A DNA stretch of 64,000 nucleotides from Bacteroidaceae bacterium (GTDB lineage Bacteria > Bacteroidota > Bacteroidia > Bacteroidales > Bacteroidaceae): NCBI GenBank assembly GCA_017560125.1, contig JAFYOS010000029.1, forward strand, positions 97,178 through 161,177, read 5' to 3'. Each line of letters begins with the position of its first letter. Within the stretch, counting starts at the first letter, position 1. A program made the translations under genes and the position numbers. A model generated the notes under the pieces. It made no database searches. It saw only the letters and a program-made list of their open reading frames with translations, and was not told where the DNA came from. This document shows, in pieces, positions 10,044-18,909 of the stretch.

Positions 10044-10931
10044 TTATTCCTTTAGCGCCTTTTCGAATGACTCGGGTATGGGCGTTTCGAAGCGCAGATA
10101 TTTGCCGTTGACAGGGTGGCGGAATGCCAATATGTAGGCATGCAGTCCCATGCGGCGCAGGCTTTCGTCGCTGCTGCCATATTTGAAGTCGCCTACAATG
10201 GGGTGTCCCATATCGGACATGTGTACGCGTATCTGGTTTTTGCGTCCTGTTTCCAGGTCGAGCTCTACCAATGAATAGCCGTTGCCGCTGCGCAGCACGT
10301 TGTAGTGTGTGACAGCATATTTACCGCCGTTGTCTGTGGGGCTCGAGTGGGTGATGAAACGCTTGTCCTCGGTGAGCCATGAGCGTATGGCGCCCTGCTT
10401 CTTATCGAATTCGCCGGTAACCAATGCCACGTAGCGACGGTCGGTCACAAGCTGCTGCCATCCTTCGATGAGCGAACGCTGTGTCATTACATCCTTGGCG
10501 TAAATCATTAGTCCCGAGGTGTCGCGGTCGAGGCGGTGTACAAGGTGCGAGGTGCATCGCGAGCCGCCCTTTTCAAGGTAACGGTTCAGCACCATCTGCA
10601 CTGTCTGCTGGCGGGTGTTGTTGCTCATCGACAACAGGCCGGCGCGCTTGTCTATTACCAACAGGTAGGGGTCTTCGTAAACCACTCCGAGGTCGTTGCT
10701 GTGGAATGACATTTTCTGCTTCGAACGGTCGAGCTGTACGGTCTGGCCGGGCTGTACCATTGCAAGCGGGTGGGTGGTTATGGTGTTATCGACCAGCACC
10801 AAACGGTTTACGAGATATGCCTTTGCGCGGTTGCGGCTTATTCCGTGCATCGCCTTCATCAGGAACTGTATCAGCTCCATTTTCTCGGTTACTCTGAAGG
10901 TGAGCATATTGTTTTTCTGTCCTCTTTTCAT
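10044..10931 (-). CDS. RluA-family pseudouridine synthase
   Basis: This enzyme isomerises specific uridines in rRNA or tRNA to pseudouridine. It is 295 residues long. An N-terminal S4-like RNA-binding domain (about 13-75) precedes the catalytic domain, which has the signature HRLDRDTSG with catalytic Asp at residue 135. The C-terminal GRKNQIRVHMSDMGHPIVGD motif is also typical of RluA/RluC/RluD. Which uridine it modifies cannot be told from sequence. It follows the methyltransferase gene by 15 bases, so the two RNA-modification genes form an operon. Confidence 0.92.
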   Translation of the reverse strand: MKRGQKNNMLTFRVTEKMELIQFLMKAMHGISRNRAKAYLVNRLVLVDNTITTHPLAMVQPGQTVQLDRSKQKMSFHSNDLGVVYEDPYLLVIDKRAGLLSMSNNTRQQTVQMVLNRYLEKGGSRCTSHLVHRLDRDTSGLMIYAKDVMTQRSLIEGWQQLVTDRRYVALVTGEFDKKQGAIRSWLTEDKRFITHSSPTDNGGKYAVTHYNVLRSGNGYSLVELDLETGRKNQIRVHMSDMGHPIVGDFKYGSSDESLRRMGLHAYILAFRHPVNGKYLRFETPIPESFEKALKE

Positions 10932-10946
10932 TATCGTAATTATTTA

Positions 10947-12377
10947 TCATTCAATGGTATCCCTGCGTGTCAACAGCACTACGTTCTCTACGTGGTGGGT
11001 GTGGGGGAACATATCCACGGGCTGAACTGCTGCCACTTTGTACTCCTTGTCGAGCAGTGCAAGGTCGCGTGCCTGTGTGGCGGGGTTGCAGCTTACATAT
11101 ACAATCCTTTTGGGTGCGGCAAATAGTATGGTGTCTATTACGTCGGTGTGCATTCCGGCGCGGGGAGGGTCTGTGATTATTACATCGGGGTGTCCGTGGG
11201 CGTCGATGAATTCGCGTGTGAGCACATCCTTCATGTCGCCGGCATAGAACAGCATGTTCTCGTGGCCGTTTATCGATGCGTTTACCTTTGCATCCTCTAT
11301 GGCCTCGGGTACATACTCGATGCCTACTACGCTCTTGCAGCGGCGTGCTACGAAATTGGCTATTGTACCGGTGCCGGTGTATAGGTCATATACAACCTCG
11401 TTGCCGGTGAGGGCTGCGAAGTCGCGTGCAACCTTATATAAATTATATGCCTGTGCGCTGTTGGTCTGGTAGAATGATTTGGGGCCCACCTTGAACTTGA
11501 GCTCCTCCATCTCCTCATATATGAAATCTGTTCCTTTGAATGTATGCACTTCAAGGTCGCCAAAGGTGTCGTTGCATTTGTTGTTGATGACGTAGAGCAA
11601 CGATGTTACTTCGGGGAATGCTTCGGCGCAGAAGTTCATCACCTTCATCAGCTGCTCGTGGTCGGTGTCGTTCTCCACGCGTGCCTGCACGAGCAGCATT
11701 ACCTCGCCGGTGGTCGATGTGCGAATCATTATATTGCGTAGTACTCCTGTGTGCGAACGAAGATTGTAGAAGGGTATCTCTTCCTTGATGGCAAAATCGC
11801 GCAACCCGTTGCGTATTTTGTTGTTAAGAGGCTCCATCAGGTGGCACTCCTCAATGTCGAGCACCTTGTCGAAGGCGTCGGGTATGTGGAAACCCAGTGC
11901 GCTCATGTTGTCGTACTGTACATCCTTCTCGACCTCCTCGCGGGTGAGCCATCTCTTGTAGCTGAATGTGAATTCGAGCTTGTTGCGGTAGCATTGTGTC
12001 TGCTCCGAACCCAGGATGGGGGTTATTTCGGGTAGCTCCACTTTTCCAATGCGGGTGAGGGCATCGAATACCTGCTGCTGCTTGTATTTCAGCTGGTGCT
12101 CGTATGCAAGACATTGCCATTTGCAACCGCCACATACGCCGTAGTGCTTGCAGAAGGGTACGGCTCTCTCCTGTGAGTATTCGTGGAATTTTATAGCCTC
12201 GGCCTCGGCATAGCTATGCTTCTTGCGGCGTATTTTCAAATCCACAACGTCGCCGGGAACAACGTAGGGTACAAATACAACAAGGTCGTTTACTCGCGCC
12301 AGCGCTTTACCCTCGGCTGCAACGCCTGTTATCTTAATCTGTTCCAATATGGGGAACTCCTTTTTCTTTCTTGCCAT
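10947..12377 (-). CDS. rlmD: 23S rRNA (uracil-5-)-methyltransferase, RumA/RlmD family
   Basis: This is a SAM-dependent methyltransferase making m5U in 23S rRNA. I place the start at 12377 (MARKKKE), since the upstream extension lacks family resemblance, giving 476 residues. An N-terminal TRAM domain is followed by an iron-sulfur cysteine cluster at C76, C82 and C85 (CKHYGVCGGC), spaced as in RlmD. The SAM-binding motif DLYTGTGTIANFVA follows, then DPPRAG and the catalytic cysteine in VYVSCNPATQARDL. Family assignment is firm. The symbol is less so, because Bacteroidetes members may modify m5U1939, m5U747 or both. Confidence 0.88.
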   Translation of the reverse strand: MARKKKEFPILEQIKITGVAAEGKALARVNDLVVFVPYVVPGDVVDLKIRRKKHSYAEAEAIKFHEYSQERAVPFCKHYGVCGGCKWQCLAYEHQLKYKQQQVFDALTRIGKVELPEITPILGSEQTQCYRNKLEFTFSYKRWLTREEVEKDVQYDNMSALGFHIPDAFDKVLDIEECHLMEPLNNKIRNGLRDFAIKEEIPFYNLRSHTGVLRNIMIRTSTTGEVMLLVQARVENDTDHEQLMKVMNFCAEAFPEVTSLLYVINNKCNDTFGDLEVHTFKGTDFIYEEMEELKFKVGPKSFYQTNSAQAYNLYKVARDFAALTGNEVVYDLYTGTGTIANFVARRCKSVVGIEYVPEAIEDAKVNASINGHENMLFYAGDMKDVLTREFIDAHGHPDVIITDPPRAGMHTDVIDTILFAAPKRIVYVSCNPATQARDLALLDKEYKVAAVQPVDMFPHTHHVENVVLLTRRDTIE

Positions 12378-12522
12378 CGATGTAAAATTTATATAATGGA
12401 TTGCGCTCCTGTTCGTTTTTCTGCGCACCACTGTTTGAACCAACAAAGTTACTCATATTTCGCGAAAAACATACTATGTTCTTTATTGAACTTTATATTA
12501 TGTTATTTTTTCTTCTTCTTGC

Positions 12523-12554
12523 TTTCGTTATTCCCGAATTTTTTGTAAATTTGC
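12523..12554 (+). promoter_or_regulatory. Promoter of the pyruvate phosphate dikinase gene
   Basis: TAAATTTG at 12547-12554 is a perfect TAnnTTTG -7 box. TTTC at 12523-12526, about 20 bases upstream, approximates the -33 TTTG. The start codon is 102 bases after the box, leaving a 5' leader of about 95 bases in which I see no obvious riboswitch. Confidence 0.6.
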
Positions 12555-12656
12555 ACATTATCGACGCCTTGTGTACAAGCGGGGTGTAGGTGATTTATGG
12601 TGTTTATACTGTAAAATTTTTATTATCAATAACATAACTATCAAACTTTAAGATTT

Positions 12657-15377
12657 ATGACTGACAAAAGAGTCTATCTTTTCGGCAACGGTAAAGCCGA
12701 AGGTAAGGCAGATATGAAGAATCTGCTCGGTGGTAAAGGTGCCAATCTGGCTGAAATGAACCTGATTGGTGTGCCCGTTCCTCCCGGTTTCACCATTACT
12801 ACAGACACTTGTAACGATTACTATCGTTTGGGTAAGGCTGAAGTTGTAGAGTTGTTGAAGGACGACGTTCACGCAGCAGTAGCACATGTTGAAACTTTGA
12901 TGAACTCAAAGTTCGGTGACATTGAGAATCCCTTGTTGGTTTCTGTACGTTCAGGTGCTCGCGCTTCAATGCCCGGTATGATGGATACAATCCTCAACCT
13001 CGGTTTGAACGACGAAGTAGTTGAGGGTATGGTACGCAAGACAGGTAACGCACGTTTTGCTTGGGACTCATACCGTCGTTTCGTACAGATGTACGGTGAC
13101 GTAGTATTGGGCATGAAGCCTGTTAACAAAGAGGACATCGATCCGTTCGAGGCTATCATCGAGGAGGTGAAGGAGTCTAAGGGCGTTAAGCTCGACAACG
13201 AGCTCGAAGTTGAGGACTTGAAGGAGCTCGTTAAGAAGTTCAAGGCTGCCGTTAAGGAGCAGACCGGTAAGGACTTCCCCACCGACGCTTACGAGCAGCT
13301 TTGGGGCGCTATCTGTGCTGTGTTCGACAGCTGGATGAACGAGCGTGCTATCCTCTATCGTAAGATGGAAGGTATCCCTGCTGAGTGGGGTACAGCTGTA
13401 AACGTACAGGCAATGGTATTCGGTAACATGGGCGAGACATCGGCTACCGGTGTATGCTTCTCTCGTGACGCAGGTAACGGTGAAAACCTTTTCAACGGTG
13501 AGTACCTTATCAACGCTCAGGGTGAGGACGTAGTAGCAGGTATCCGTACACCCCAGCAGATTACCAAAATCGGTTCACAGCGTTGGGCTGAGCGTGCTAA
13601 CATCAGCGAGGAGGAGCGTATTGCTAAGTATCCTTCAATGGAAGAGGCTATGCCCGAGATATACAAAGAGCTCGACGCTCTCCAGAACAAGCTCGAGAAC
13701 CACTACCGCGATATGCAGGATATGGAGTTCACCGTACAGGAAGGTAAGCTCTGGTTCCTCCAGACACGTAACGGTAAGCGTACTGGTTCGGCTATGGTTA
13801 AGATCGCTATCGACCTCCTCCACGAGGGCCTTATCGACGAGAAGACAGCTATCCAGCGTTGCGAGCCCAATAAGCTCGACGAGCTTCTCCACCCCGTATT
13901 CGACAAGGCTGCTCTCAAGAGCGCTAAGGTGTTGACACGTGGTCTTCCCGCATCTCCCGGTGCTGCTACAGGTCAGATTGTGTTCTTCGCTGACGATGCA
14001 GCTAAATGGGCTGAGGATGGCAAGAACGTAATCATGGTTCGTATCGAGACATCTCCCGAGGACCTCGCAGGTATGGCTGTTGCTCAGGGTATCTTGACAG
14101 CACGTGGTGGTATGACTTCACACGCTGCCGTTGTTGCTCGTGGTATGGGTAAATGCTGCGTATCAGGTGCAGGTGCATTGAATATCGACTATAAGAACCG
14201 CACTGTTGAGGTTGACGGTATCGTATTGAAAGAGGGTGACTTCATCTCTTTGAACGGTACAACCGGTGAGATCTACAACGGTCAGGTTGAGACAAAGGCT
14301 GCTGAGCTTTCAGGCGACTTCGCCGAGTTGATGGCTCTCTGCGAGAAATATACTAAGCTCGTTGTACGTACCAACGCTGATACTCCCCACGATGCACAGG
14401 TTGCTCGCGACTTCGGTGCAGTAGGTATCGGTCTTTGCCGTACAGAGCACATGTTCTTCGAGGCTGAGAAGATTGTTGCTATGCGTGAGATGATCCTTTC
14501 TAAGGACGCTGAAGGTCGCAAGGCTGCTCTCGCTAAGCTGTTGCCCTACCAGAAGGCTGACTTCTATGGTATCTTCAAGGCAATGGACGGCTGTCCCGTT
14601 AACGTACGTCTTCTCGATCCCCCCTTGCACGAGTTCGTTCCCCACGATCAGAAGGGTCAGGAGGAGATGGCTGAGGCTATGGGCGTAACTGTTGAGTACA
14701 TCAAGCAGCGCGTTGAGAGCCTTTGCGAGGCTAACCCCATGCTTGGTCACCGTGGTTGCCGCTTGGGTAACACATATCCCGAGATCACTGAGATGCAGAC
14801 ACGCGCTATCATCGGTGCTGCTGTTCAGTTGAAGAAGGAGGGTTACAACCCCATCCCCGAGATCATGGTTCCCCTCACCGGTATCCTCTACGAGTTCGAG
14901 GCACAGGAGAAGGTTATCCGCGAAACAGCTGCTGCTATCTTCGCTGAGGAAGGCGTAAGCGTTGATTTCCAGGTAGGTACAATGATTGAGATTCCTCGTG
15001 CTGCTCTTACAGCTAACCGCATCGCAAGCCGCGCCGAGTACTTCTCATTCGGTACAAACGACTTGACACAGATGACATTCGGTTACTCACGTGACGACAT
15101 CGCTAGCTTCCTCCCCGTTTACTTGGAGAAGAAGATCTTGAAGGTTGACCCCTTCCAGGTACTCGACCAGAACGGTGTAGGTCAGCTCGTTGAGATGGCT
15201 GTTGAGCGTGGTCGTGCAGTACGTCCTGCACTCAAGTGCGGTATCTGTGGTGAGCACGGTGGTGAGCCTTCATCAGTTAAGTTCTGCCACAAGGTTGGTC
15301 TTAACTATGTTTCTTGTTCTCCCTTCCGCGTGCCTATCGCACGTTTGGCTGCGGCTCAGGCTGCTGTGGAGGAATAA
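12657..15377 (+). CDS. ppdK: Pyruvate, phosphate dikinase
   Basis: The enzyme interconverts pyruvate + ATP + Pi and PEP + AMP + PPi, at the PEP-pyruvate node of central metabolism in the cytoplasm. It is full length at 906 residues. The N-terminal ATP-grasp domain opens with LLGGKGANLAEM. The swivelling phosphohistidine domain has TARGGMTSHAAVVARG with catalytic His489. The C-terminal TIM barrel contains GTNDLTQMTFG and ends with CGICGEHGGEPSS. Codon use is strongly biased to a few codons, unlike neighbouring genes, as expected for a very highly expressed gene. It has its own promoter and a strong terminator at 15408-15450. Confidence 0.98.
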   Translation: MTDKRVYLFGNGKAEGKADMKNLLGGKGANLAEMNLIGVPVPPGFTITTDTCNDYYRLGKAEVVELLKDDVHAAVAHVETLMNSKFGDIENPLLVSVRSGARASMPGMMDTILNLGLNDEVVEGMVRKTGNARFAWDSYRRFVQMYGDVVLGMKPVNKEDIDPFEAIIEEVKESKGVKLDNELEVEDLKELVKKFKAAVKEQTGKDFPTDAYEQLWGAICAVFDSWMNERAILYRKMEGIPAEWGTAVNVQAMVFGNMGETSATGVCFSRDAGNGENLFNGEYLINAQGEDVVAGIRTPQQITKIGSQRWAERANISEEERIAKYPSMEEAMPEIYKELDALQNKLENHYRDMQDMEFTVQEGKLWFLQTRNGKRTGSAMVKIAIDLLHEGLIDEKTAIQRCEPNKLDELLHPVFDKAALKSAKVLTRGLPASPGAATGQIVFFADDAAKWAEDGKNVIMVRIETSPEDLAGMAVAQGILTARGGMTSHAAVVARGMGKCCVSGAGALNIDYKNRTVEVDGIVLKEGDFISLNGTTGEIYNGQVETKAAELSGDFAELMALCEKYTKLVVRTNADTPHDAQVARDFGAVGIGLCRTEHMFFEAEKIVAMREMILSKDAEGRKAALAKLLPYQKADFYGIFKAMDGCPVNVRLLDPPLHEFVPHDQKGQEEMAEAMGVTVEYIKQRVESLCEANPMLGHRGCRLGNTYPEITEMQTRAIIGAAVQLKKEGYNPIPEIMVPLTGILYEFEAQEKVIRETAAAIFAEEGVSVDFQVGTMIEIPRAALTANRIASRAEYFSFGTNDLTQMTFGYSRDDIASFLPVYLEKKILKVDPFQVLDQNGVGQLVEMAVERGRAVRPALKCGICGEHGGEPSSVKFCHKVGLNYVSCSPFRVPIARLAAAQAAVEE

Positions 15378-15407
15378 ACCTCTGAATGCTGATAATTAGT
15401 GAAATAC

Positions 15408-15450
15408 GAGGCAAGGACTTGGAAAGCAGGTCCTTGCCTCGGTTCTTTTT
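15408..15450 (+). terminator. Intrinsic terminator of ppdK
   Basis: Perfect 11-base arms GAGGCAAGGAC (15408-15418) and GTCCTTGCCTC (15430-15440) close an 11-base loop and are followed by GGTTCTTTTT. This marks the last clearly chromosomal feature before the mobile element. Confidence 0.92.
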
Positions 15451-15458
15451 ACTCATAC

Positions 15459-15479
15459 TCTGCATGTTATATATGCAGA
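15459..15479. other. Possible recombinase core site at the left end of the element
   Basis: TCTGCAT (15459-15465) and ATGCAGA (15473-15479) are perfect inverted 7-mers around a 7-base spacer, GTTATAT. That is the geometry of a tyrosine-recombinase crossover core. It sits between the ppdK terminator and the GTTGAC repeats upstream of the integrase. I could not find a second copy at a right end, so this is only a candidate. The 331-base gene-free stretch 15378-15708 holds the terminator, this site and the repeats below. Confidence 0.35.
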
Positions 15480-15502
15480 ATACGTAGTTAAAATGCCCTA
15501 AT

Positions 15503-15641
15503 TTGTTGACTAAAATTTCAGGCCATGTTGACCAAACAAAATAAGCTGGTATCTGTAAAAACGAATATAATACCTATTTGTTGACCAGATTCTCAGTTGT
15601 TGTTGACCAGATTTTTAGACAAAGTTGACTAGAAAATTTTT
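15503..15641 (+). repeat. Five phased GTTGAC direct repeats upstream of the integrase
   Basis: GTTGAC followed by YARA occurs at 15505, 15527, 15580, 15602 and 15624, always in the same orientation. Three of the four spacings are exactly 22 bases and the fourth is 53. The flanks are also alike (TTGTTGACCAGATTTT type). Two-turn phasing suggests protein binding on one DNA face. Integrase arm-type sites, excisionase sites or an autoregulatory operator are the likely roles (inference from position). Confidence 0.75.
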
Positions 15642-15708
15642 GCTTACACATGTTTCTAATTGCTGATAAACAAATTTAAAAAAGTATTTAATCACTAATT
15701 AATTTATT

Positions 15709-17163
15709 ATGGCAACGCTTAAACCTACAGTGAAATCAAAATTAAAGACAGGAATGTACATTGTTTACATTCGAGTAGTGCACAATAGACAAAGTTCTTT
15801 TATAAGAACTGCATGGATGGTAAATGATAAAGGATTAAAAGGTAAAGACATAATAGATCCTTTTGTTATTCAACAAACGTCAAATCTGATATCATGTTAT
15901 TATAATAAATTGAACCAACTTGATAGTTCAAACTGGACGGTTTCAGAAGTTGTAACTTATCTTACTACATCTAAAGAAAATTTATCATTTTCAGATTATG
16001 CAAGGGAACATATTGTAAAATTAATTAAAAGAGGACAAGAACGCACATCACGTAATTACAAATGGGCGCTGAATCACATGGAAAGATTTGCACATACAGA
16101 CAACATATTGTTTTCTAATTTAACATCAGCATTTCTTAACCGTTGGATAAATTCACTTTCAGGAACTAATCGTTGTAAGGAACAATACCCTGTTTGCATA
16201 AGAGAGGTATATAAGGCAGCAATAAAAGATTTTAATGACGAGGAAAAAGGTATTTCCATACTAAAGAATCCGTGGTGTAACGTTACTATTCCAAGAAGTG
16301 ATATTCCTGAGAAACGTGCTATCCCTGCAAGTATGATACGTAAATTTTTCAATGTTCTTCCAGATAGAAGTAGGTTTACAAATCCATTGATGGAGGTTGG
16401 GCAAGATGTTGCTTTAATATCGTTTTGTTTGTGTGGTTTGAATGCAGTAGATATTTTTAATGCAAAGAAAAATCAGTATGTAGATGGAATCTTCAGTTAC
16501 GAGCGCCAGAAGACAAGAAAGACTCGTGCTGATAAGGGTTATTTTGAGATACGTGTTCCAGAGTTCTTAAAACCAACATTCGAGAAATATCTTTCAAATA
16601 ATATTGATTCACCATGGCTTTTTAATTTCCATGATCGATTGTCAACTTCTGACTCTTTCTGTGCAAATGTAAATATTGGTATTAAAAAGATTTGGGAAAA
16701 AGTTGATCCGAATTATAAAGCATCGTTATATGCGTTTCGCCATAGTTGGGCCACAATTGCCCAAAATGAATGTGGTGCAACAATGAATGAGGTTGACTTT
16801 GGTCTCAACCATTCTACTAATAAGATGGCTAAAATATATGTAAAAGTTGATTATAGTCCTGCTTGGATTCTGAATGAAAAAGTCATTAATTTTGTTTTCT
16901 TTACTGATAACGAATCCAAGTACATAGAGAAAGAATATATGGCATTTGAGAAAATATCTAAATATAATAATGTACGAGCTGAAGCATTTGTTATGGGTAA
17001 AAAAGTTTGCAGTATTGAAGACAGCGGTTTTTCAAACGTAGATCAGATAATTGACAAGCTCATTGCCATGTTACCTAAGAATATAAGAAATATTAGAGTG
17101 CAATTTAAAATAACTAATATTGACAAAAACCTCGTTCAGATGTATCAACGTTTGGTTCATTAG
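15709..17163 (+). CDS. Tyrosine recombinase (element integrase)
   Basis: This would catalyse integration and excision of the element. It is 484 residues long, with an N-terminal arm-binding region, a SAM-like core-binding domain (about 90-200) and a C-terminal catalytic domain. Catalytic residues differ from the canonical set. The Arg I position in CGLNAVDIF is Asn245, and the usual His of HxxR is Tyr341 (YAFRHSWAT, Arg344 kept). The beta-strand Lys is probably Lys268, the third-motif His is His368 (LNHS), and the nucleophile is Tyr377 (KIYVKVD). IntDOT of CTnDOT is also known to lack Arg I. About 107 residues follow the Tyr, unusually many. Codon use is much more AT-rich than in ppdK. Confidence 0.88.
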   Translation: MATLKPTVKSKLKTGMYIVYIRVVHNRQSSFIRTAWMVNDKGLKGKDIIDPFVIQQTSNLISCYYNKLNQLDSSNWTVSEVVTYLTTSKENLSFSDYAREHIVKLIKRGQERTSRNYKWALNHMERFAHTDNILFSNLTSAFLNRWINSLSGTNRCKEQYPVCIREVYKAAIKDFNDEEKGISILKNPWCNVTIPRSDIPEKRAIPASMIRKFFNVLPDRSRFTNPLMEVGQDVALISFCLCGLNAVDIFNAKKNQYVDGIFSYERQKTRKTRADKGYFEIRVPEFLKPTFEKYLSNNIDSPWLFNFHDRLSTSDSFCANVNIGIKKIWEKVDPNYKASLYAFRHSWATIAQNECGATMNEVDFGLNHSTNKMAKIYVKVDYSPAWILNEKVINFVFFTDNESKYIEKEYMAFEKISKYNNVRAEAFVMGKKVCSIEDSGFSNVDQIIDKLIAMLPKNIRNIRVQFKITNIDKNLVQMYQRLVH

Positions 17164-17187
17164 TATTAATTTCAACAGAGAAAGTAA

Positions 17188-17314
17188 AATAATGCTGACT
17201 AAAAAGTAACCTTTACTTAGCAAGAATTGAGGCATTTGGATTCGCGCTCCCCAAAAAGAGTTCGAGCAAATCAACCTCAATTTAGTAAATTTTAACTTTT
17301 TAGTCAGTATTATT
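17188..17314. repeat. 127-bp imperfect palindrome between convergent genes
   Basis: The left arm (17188-17209, AATAATGCTGACTAAAAAGT...) and right arm (17292-17314) are inverted copies with one substitution and one indel. A second inverted pair (ATTGAGG at 17226 and its complement at 17275) lies inside. The arms contain CTGACTAAAA, nearly the same as the TTGACTAAAA of the repeats upstream of the integrase. It could terminate both converging genes (integrase and the small DNA-binding gene), be a recombinase-binding site, or be a small inverted-repeat element. Confidence 0.65.
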
Positions 17315-17331
17315 AAGGTGTAGATTTTTTA

Positions 17332-17613
17332 TTACAAAAGATAGTTTTGCTGAATCCTTGCTAATTTCTGCAGATCAACAAGGCTATACCGTTTCTTGCC
17401 AGGTGACACTCTTACAGGATGTAGTTTGCCGTTTTTAATCCACCTTTCAACGTCAGCTCTTCCAAATAGTCGATAAGCCTGTGACTGGCTTATCTCAAGC
17501 TTTCCTTTCTCAATTTGATGGATTCTTAATGCAACTTTTGTTGCAAGGAAGTCTACGAATTGTTCAAATGTAACAGTTTGGTCTGTGAATTGAAGTACAG
17601 ATTTATCGTCCAT
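17332..17613 (-). CDS. Small winged-helix/excisionase-like DNA-binding protein (DUF3853-like)
   Basis: It has 93 residues. The C-terminal half, SQSQAYRLFGRADVERWIKN followed by KLHPVRVSPGKKRYSL, reads like the helix-turn-helix plus wing of MerR/excisionase-type proteins common next to integrases in Bacteroidales elements. I infer a role in excision or in regulating the element. It converges on the integrase gene, with the palindrome at 17188-17314 between them. A perfect -7 box lies 63 bases upstream of the ATG. Confidence 0.65.
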   Translation of the reverse strand: MDDKSVLQFTDQTVTFEQFVDFLATKVALRIHQIEKGKLEISQSQAYRLFGRADVERWIKNGKLHPVRVSPGKKRYSLVDLQKLARIQQNYLL

Positions 17614-17675
17614 ATTTATTGTTGTTAATTGTGTTATTTAATAGGGAAAGTTACCTCTATGCATGAATACATCCA

Positions 17676-17683
17676 CAAAGGTA
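17676..17683 (-). promoter_or_regulatory. -7 box upstream of the small DNA-binding gene
   Basis: TACCTTTG on the minus strand matches TAnnTTTG exactly, giving a leader of about 55 bases before the ATG at 17613. No good -33 box is seen. Confidence 0.5.
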
Positions 17684-17776
17684 ATTTCTTGTATTTATTA
17701 GCATGTAAATAACGTATATATAGAAACTTATATATCGTCATTATATAGTTCTCAAATTTATATTAAGTTGTAAATT

Positions 17777-18553
17777 TTACATGCATTCTTTAAGTCTTTT
17801 AACAAAACTTTTGCATGTGTATTCAAAACCAACTTCGTAATCCTTTTGATCAGAACTCTTCTTCTTGCAAAGTTTTGATTTTTTTGCTTGTGAAAGGCTG
17901 CAGCGCATTTGACTTGCGCGTAGAGCCTCGTTGTTTGTGGACGATGCTATAAGTTTGTTTCTCTCTATAATCATTTGCCACCGAAAAGGTAAAAGACCAT
18001 AATCACGAAGAGCTCCAAAGAACAAGGCGACATTTCTGTTGTTATTTGCTTGAAGTGGTTTTTCAAGCCTGCATTCAAACATATTTTTGATGATTTCCTC
18101 AGTAGTTTCTGCTCTAAATAAACTAGTTGCTGTTACAAATTCATATATATGCATGATTTGCTTATCAGAGAAATGTGCTAGATAATCCTTTAGTGGTTCT
18201 ATATTTTGACCAGAGTTGAACAGACTGAACATCTGTTGATAATCTGTCTCTTCAAATATATCGTTTGAGAAGAATTCTTCAACTAGATCACGGCGTTCTT
18301 CTAATAGTTCTCTGATTGTACAGACATGCAGAACGTGCGTTCTCATATTTACTTCATTCATACCATATGCTGGAAGATGGTAGTAAACAAAATCATTCAC
18401 ATAGCGATGATATGATTTCTCGCCATTTTTGATTTCTGATTTGTACTGCTCGAAAGCTGTACGACACAGTTGCCATAGTTCATTTTCAGGCAACTCTTTC
18501 TCTGTTTTCTTGGTGCAGCTTATACAGCATGGACACAAAAAGAGAGAGAACAT
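17777..18553 (-). CDS. Hypothetical protein of the element
   Basis: I do not recognise this 258-residue protein. The first residues contain a dense cysteine cluster (CPCCISC) in a hydrophobic stretch, which could be a metal site or an artefact if the true start is downstream. The rest is helical, charged and without membrane segments. The C-terminus is lysine-rich (KKSKLCKKKSSDQKD). It lies upstream of the small DNA-binding gene on the same strand and is AT-rich like the rest of the left end. A role in element biology is likely from position only. Confidence 0.6.
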   Translation of the reverse strand: MFSLFLCPCCISCTKKTEKELPENELWQLCRTAFEQYKSEIKNGEKSYHRYVNDFVYYHLPAYGMNEVNMRTHVLHVCTIRELLEERRDLVEEFFSNDIFEETDYQQMFSLFNSGQNIEPLKDYLAHFSDKQIMHIYEFVTATSLFRAETTEEIIKNMFECRLEKPLQANNNRNVALFFGALRDYGLLPFRWQMIIERNKLIASSTNNEALRASQMRCSLSQAKKSKLCKKKSSDQKDYEVGFEYTCKSFVKRLKECM

Positions 18554-18901
18554 TGTTGTTCTTTGATTGCATAATTTTCTTTTTCGTTAATAAAACATTA
18601 TTAAATAATTGAATATATTATATACATGAGTTTCTCATATTCATAATTATTTTATCATTTACTGAACTCATATTTTAATTTTTTGATTAAAAAATACACC
18701 TAAATAATAGTATTTATTTTGTGGAATCTATAATATGTTTTTAAATTTTAGTAAAAAACAAATATTAAAGATATGTTTTGAGATGCTGTAAAAAAATAAA
18801 AACACAAACAATGCGAAGCATATGAAATAAATTTAACTATATAATTACTAAACATTTGTTCGTATCTATCAGCAATTAGACATATGATAACACTCATCCT
18901 C

Positions 18902-18909
18902 TACCTTTG
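18902..18909 (+). promoter_or_regulatory. -7 box in the 507-base gap before the ATPase gene
   Basis: The gene-free stretch 18554-19060 is very AT-rich and carries no credible reading frame. TACCTTTG at 18902-18909 is a perfect -7 match, so the ATPase transcript would have a leader of about 145 bases. No -33 box or clear structured RNA was seen. Confidence 0.4.

Noticed and set aside
15503-15641. CRISPR array
   Set aside because: The repeats are short (about 10-16 bases), spacing includes one gap of 53, and there are no spacers of regular length or cas genes. Nothing else in the window resembles an array.
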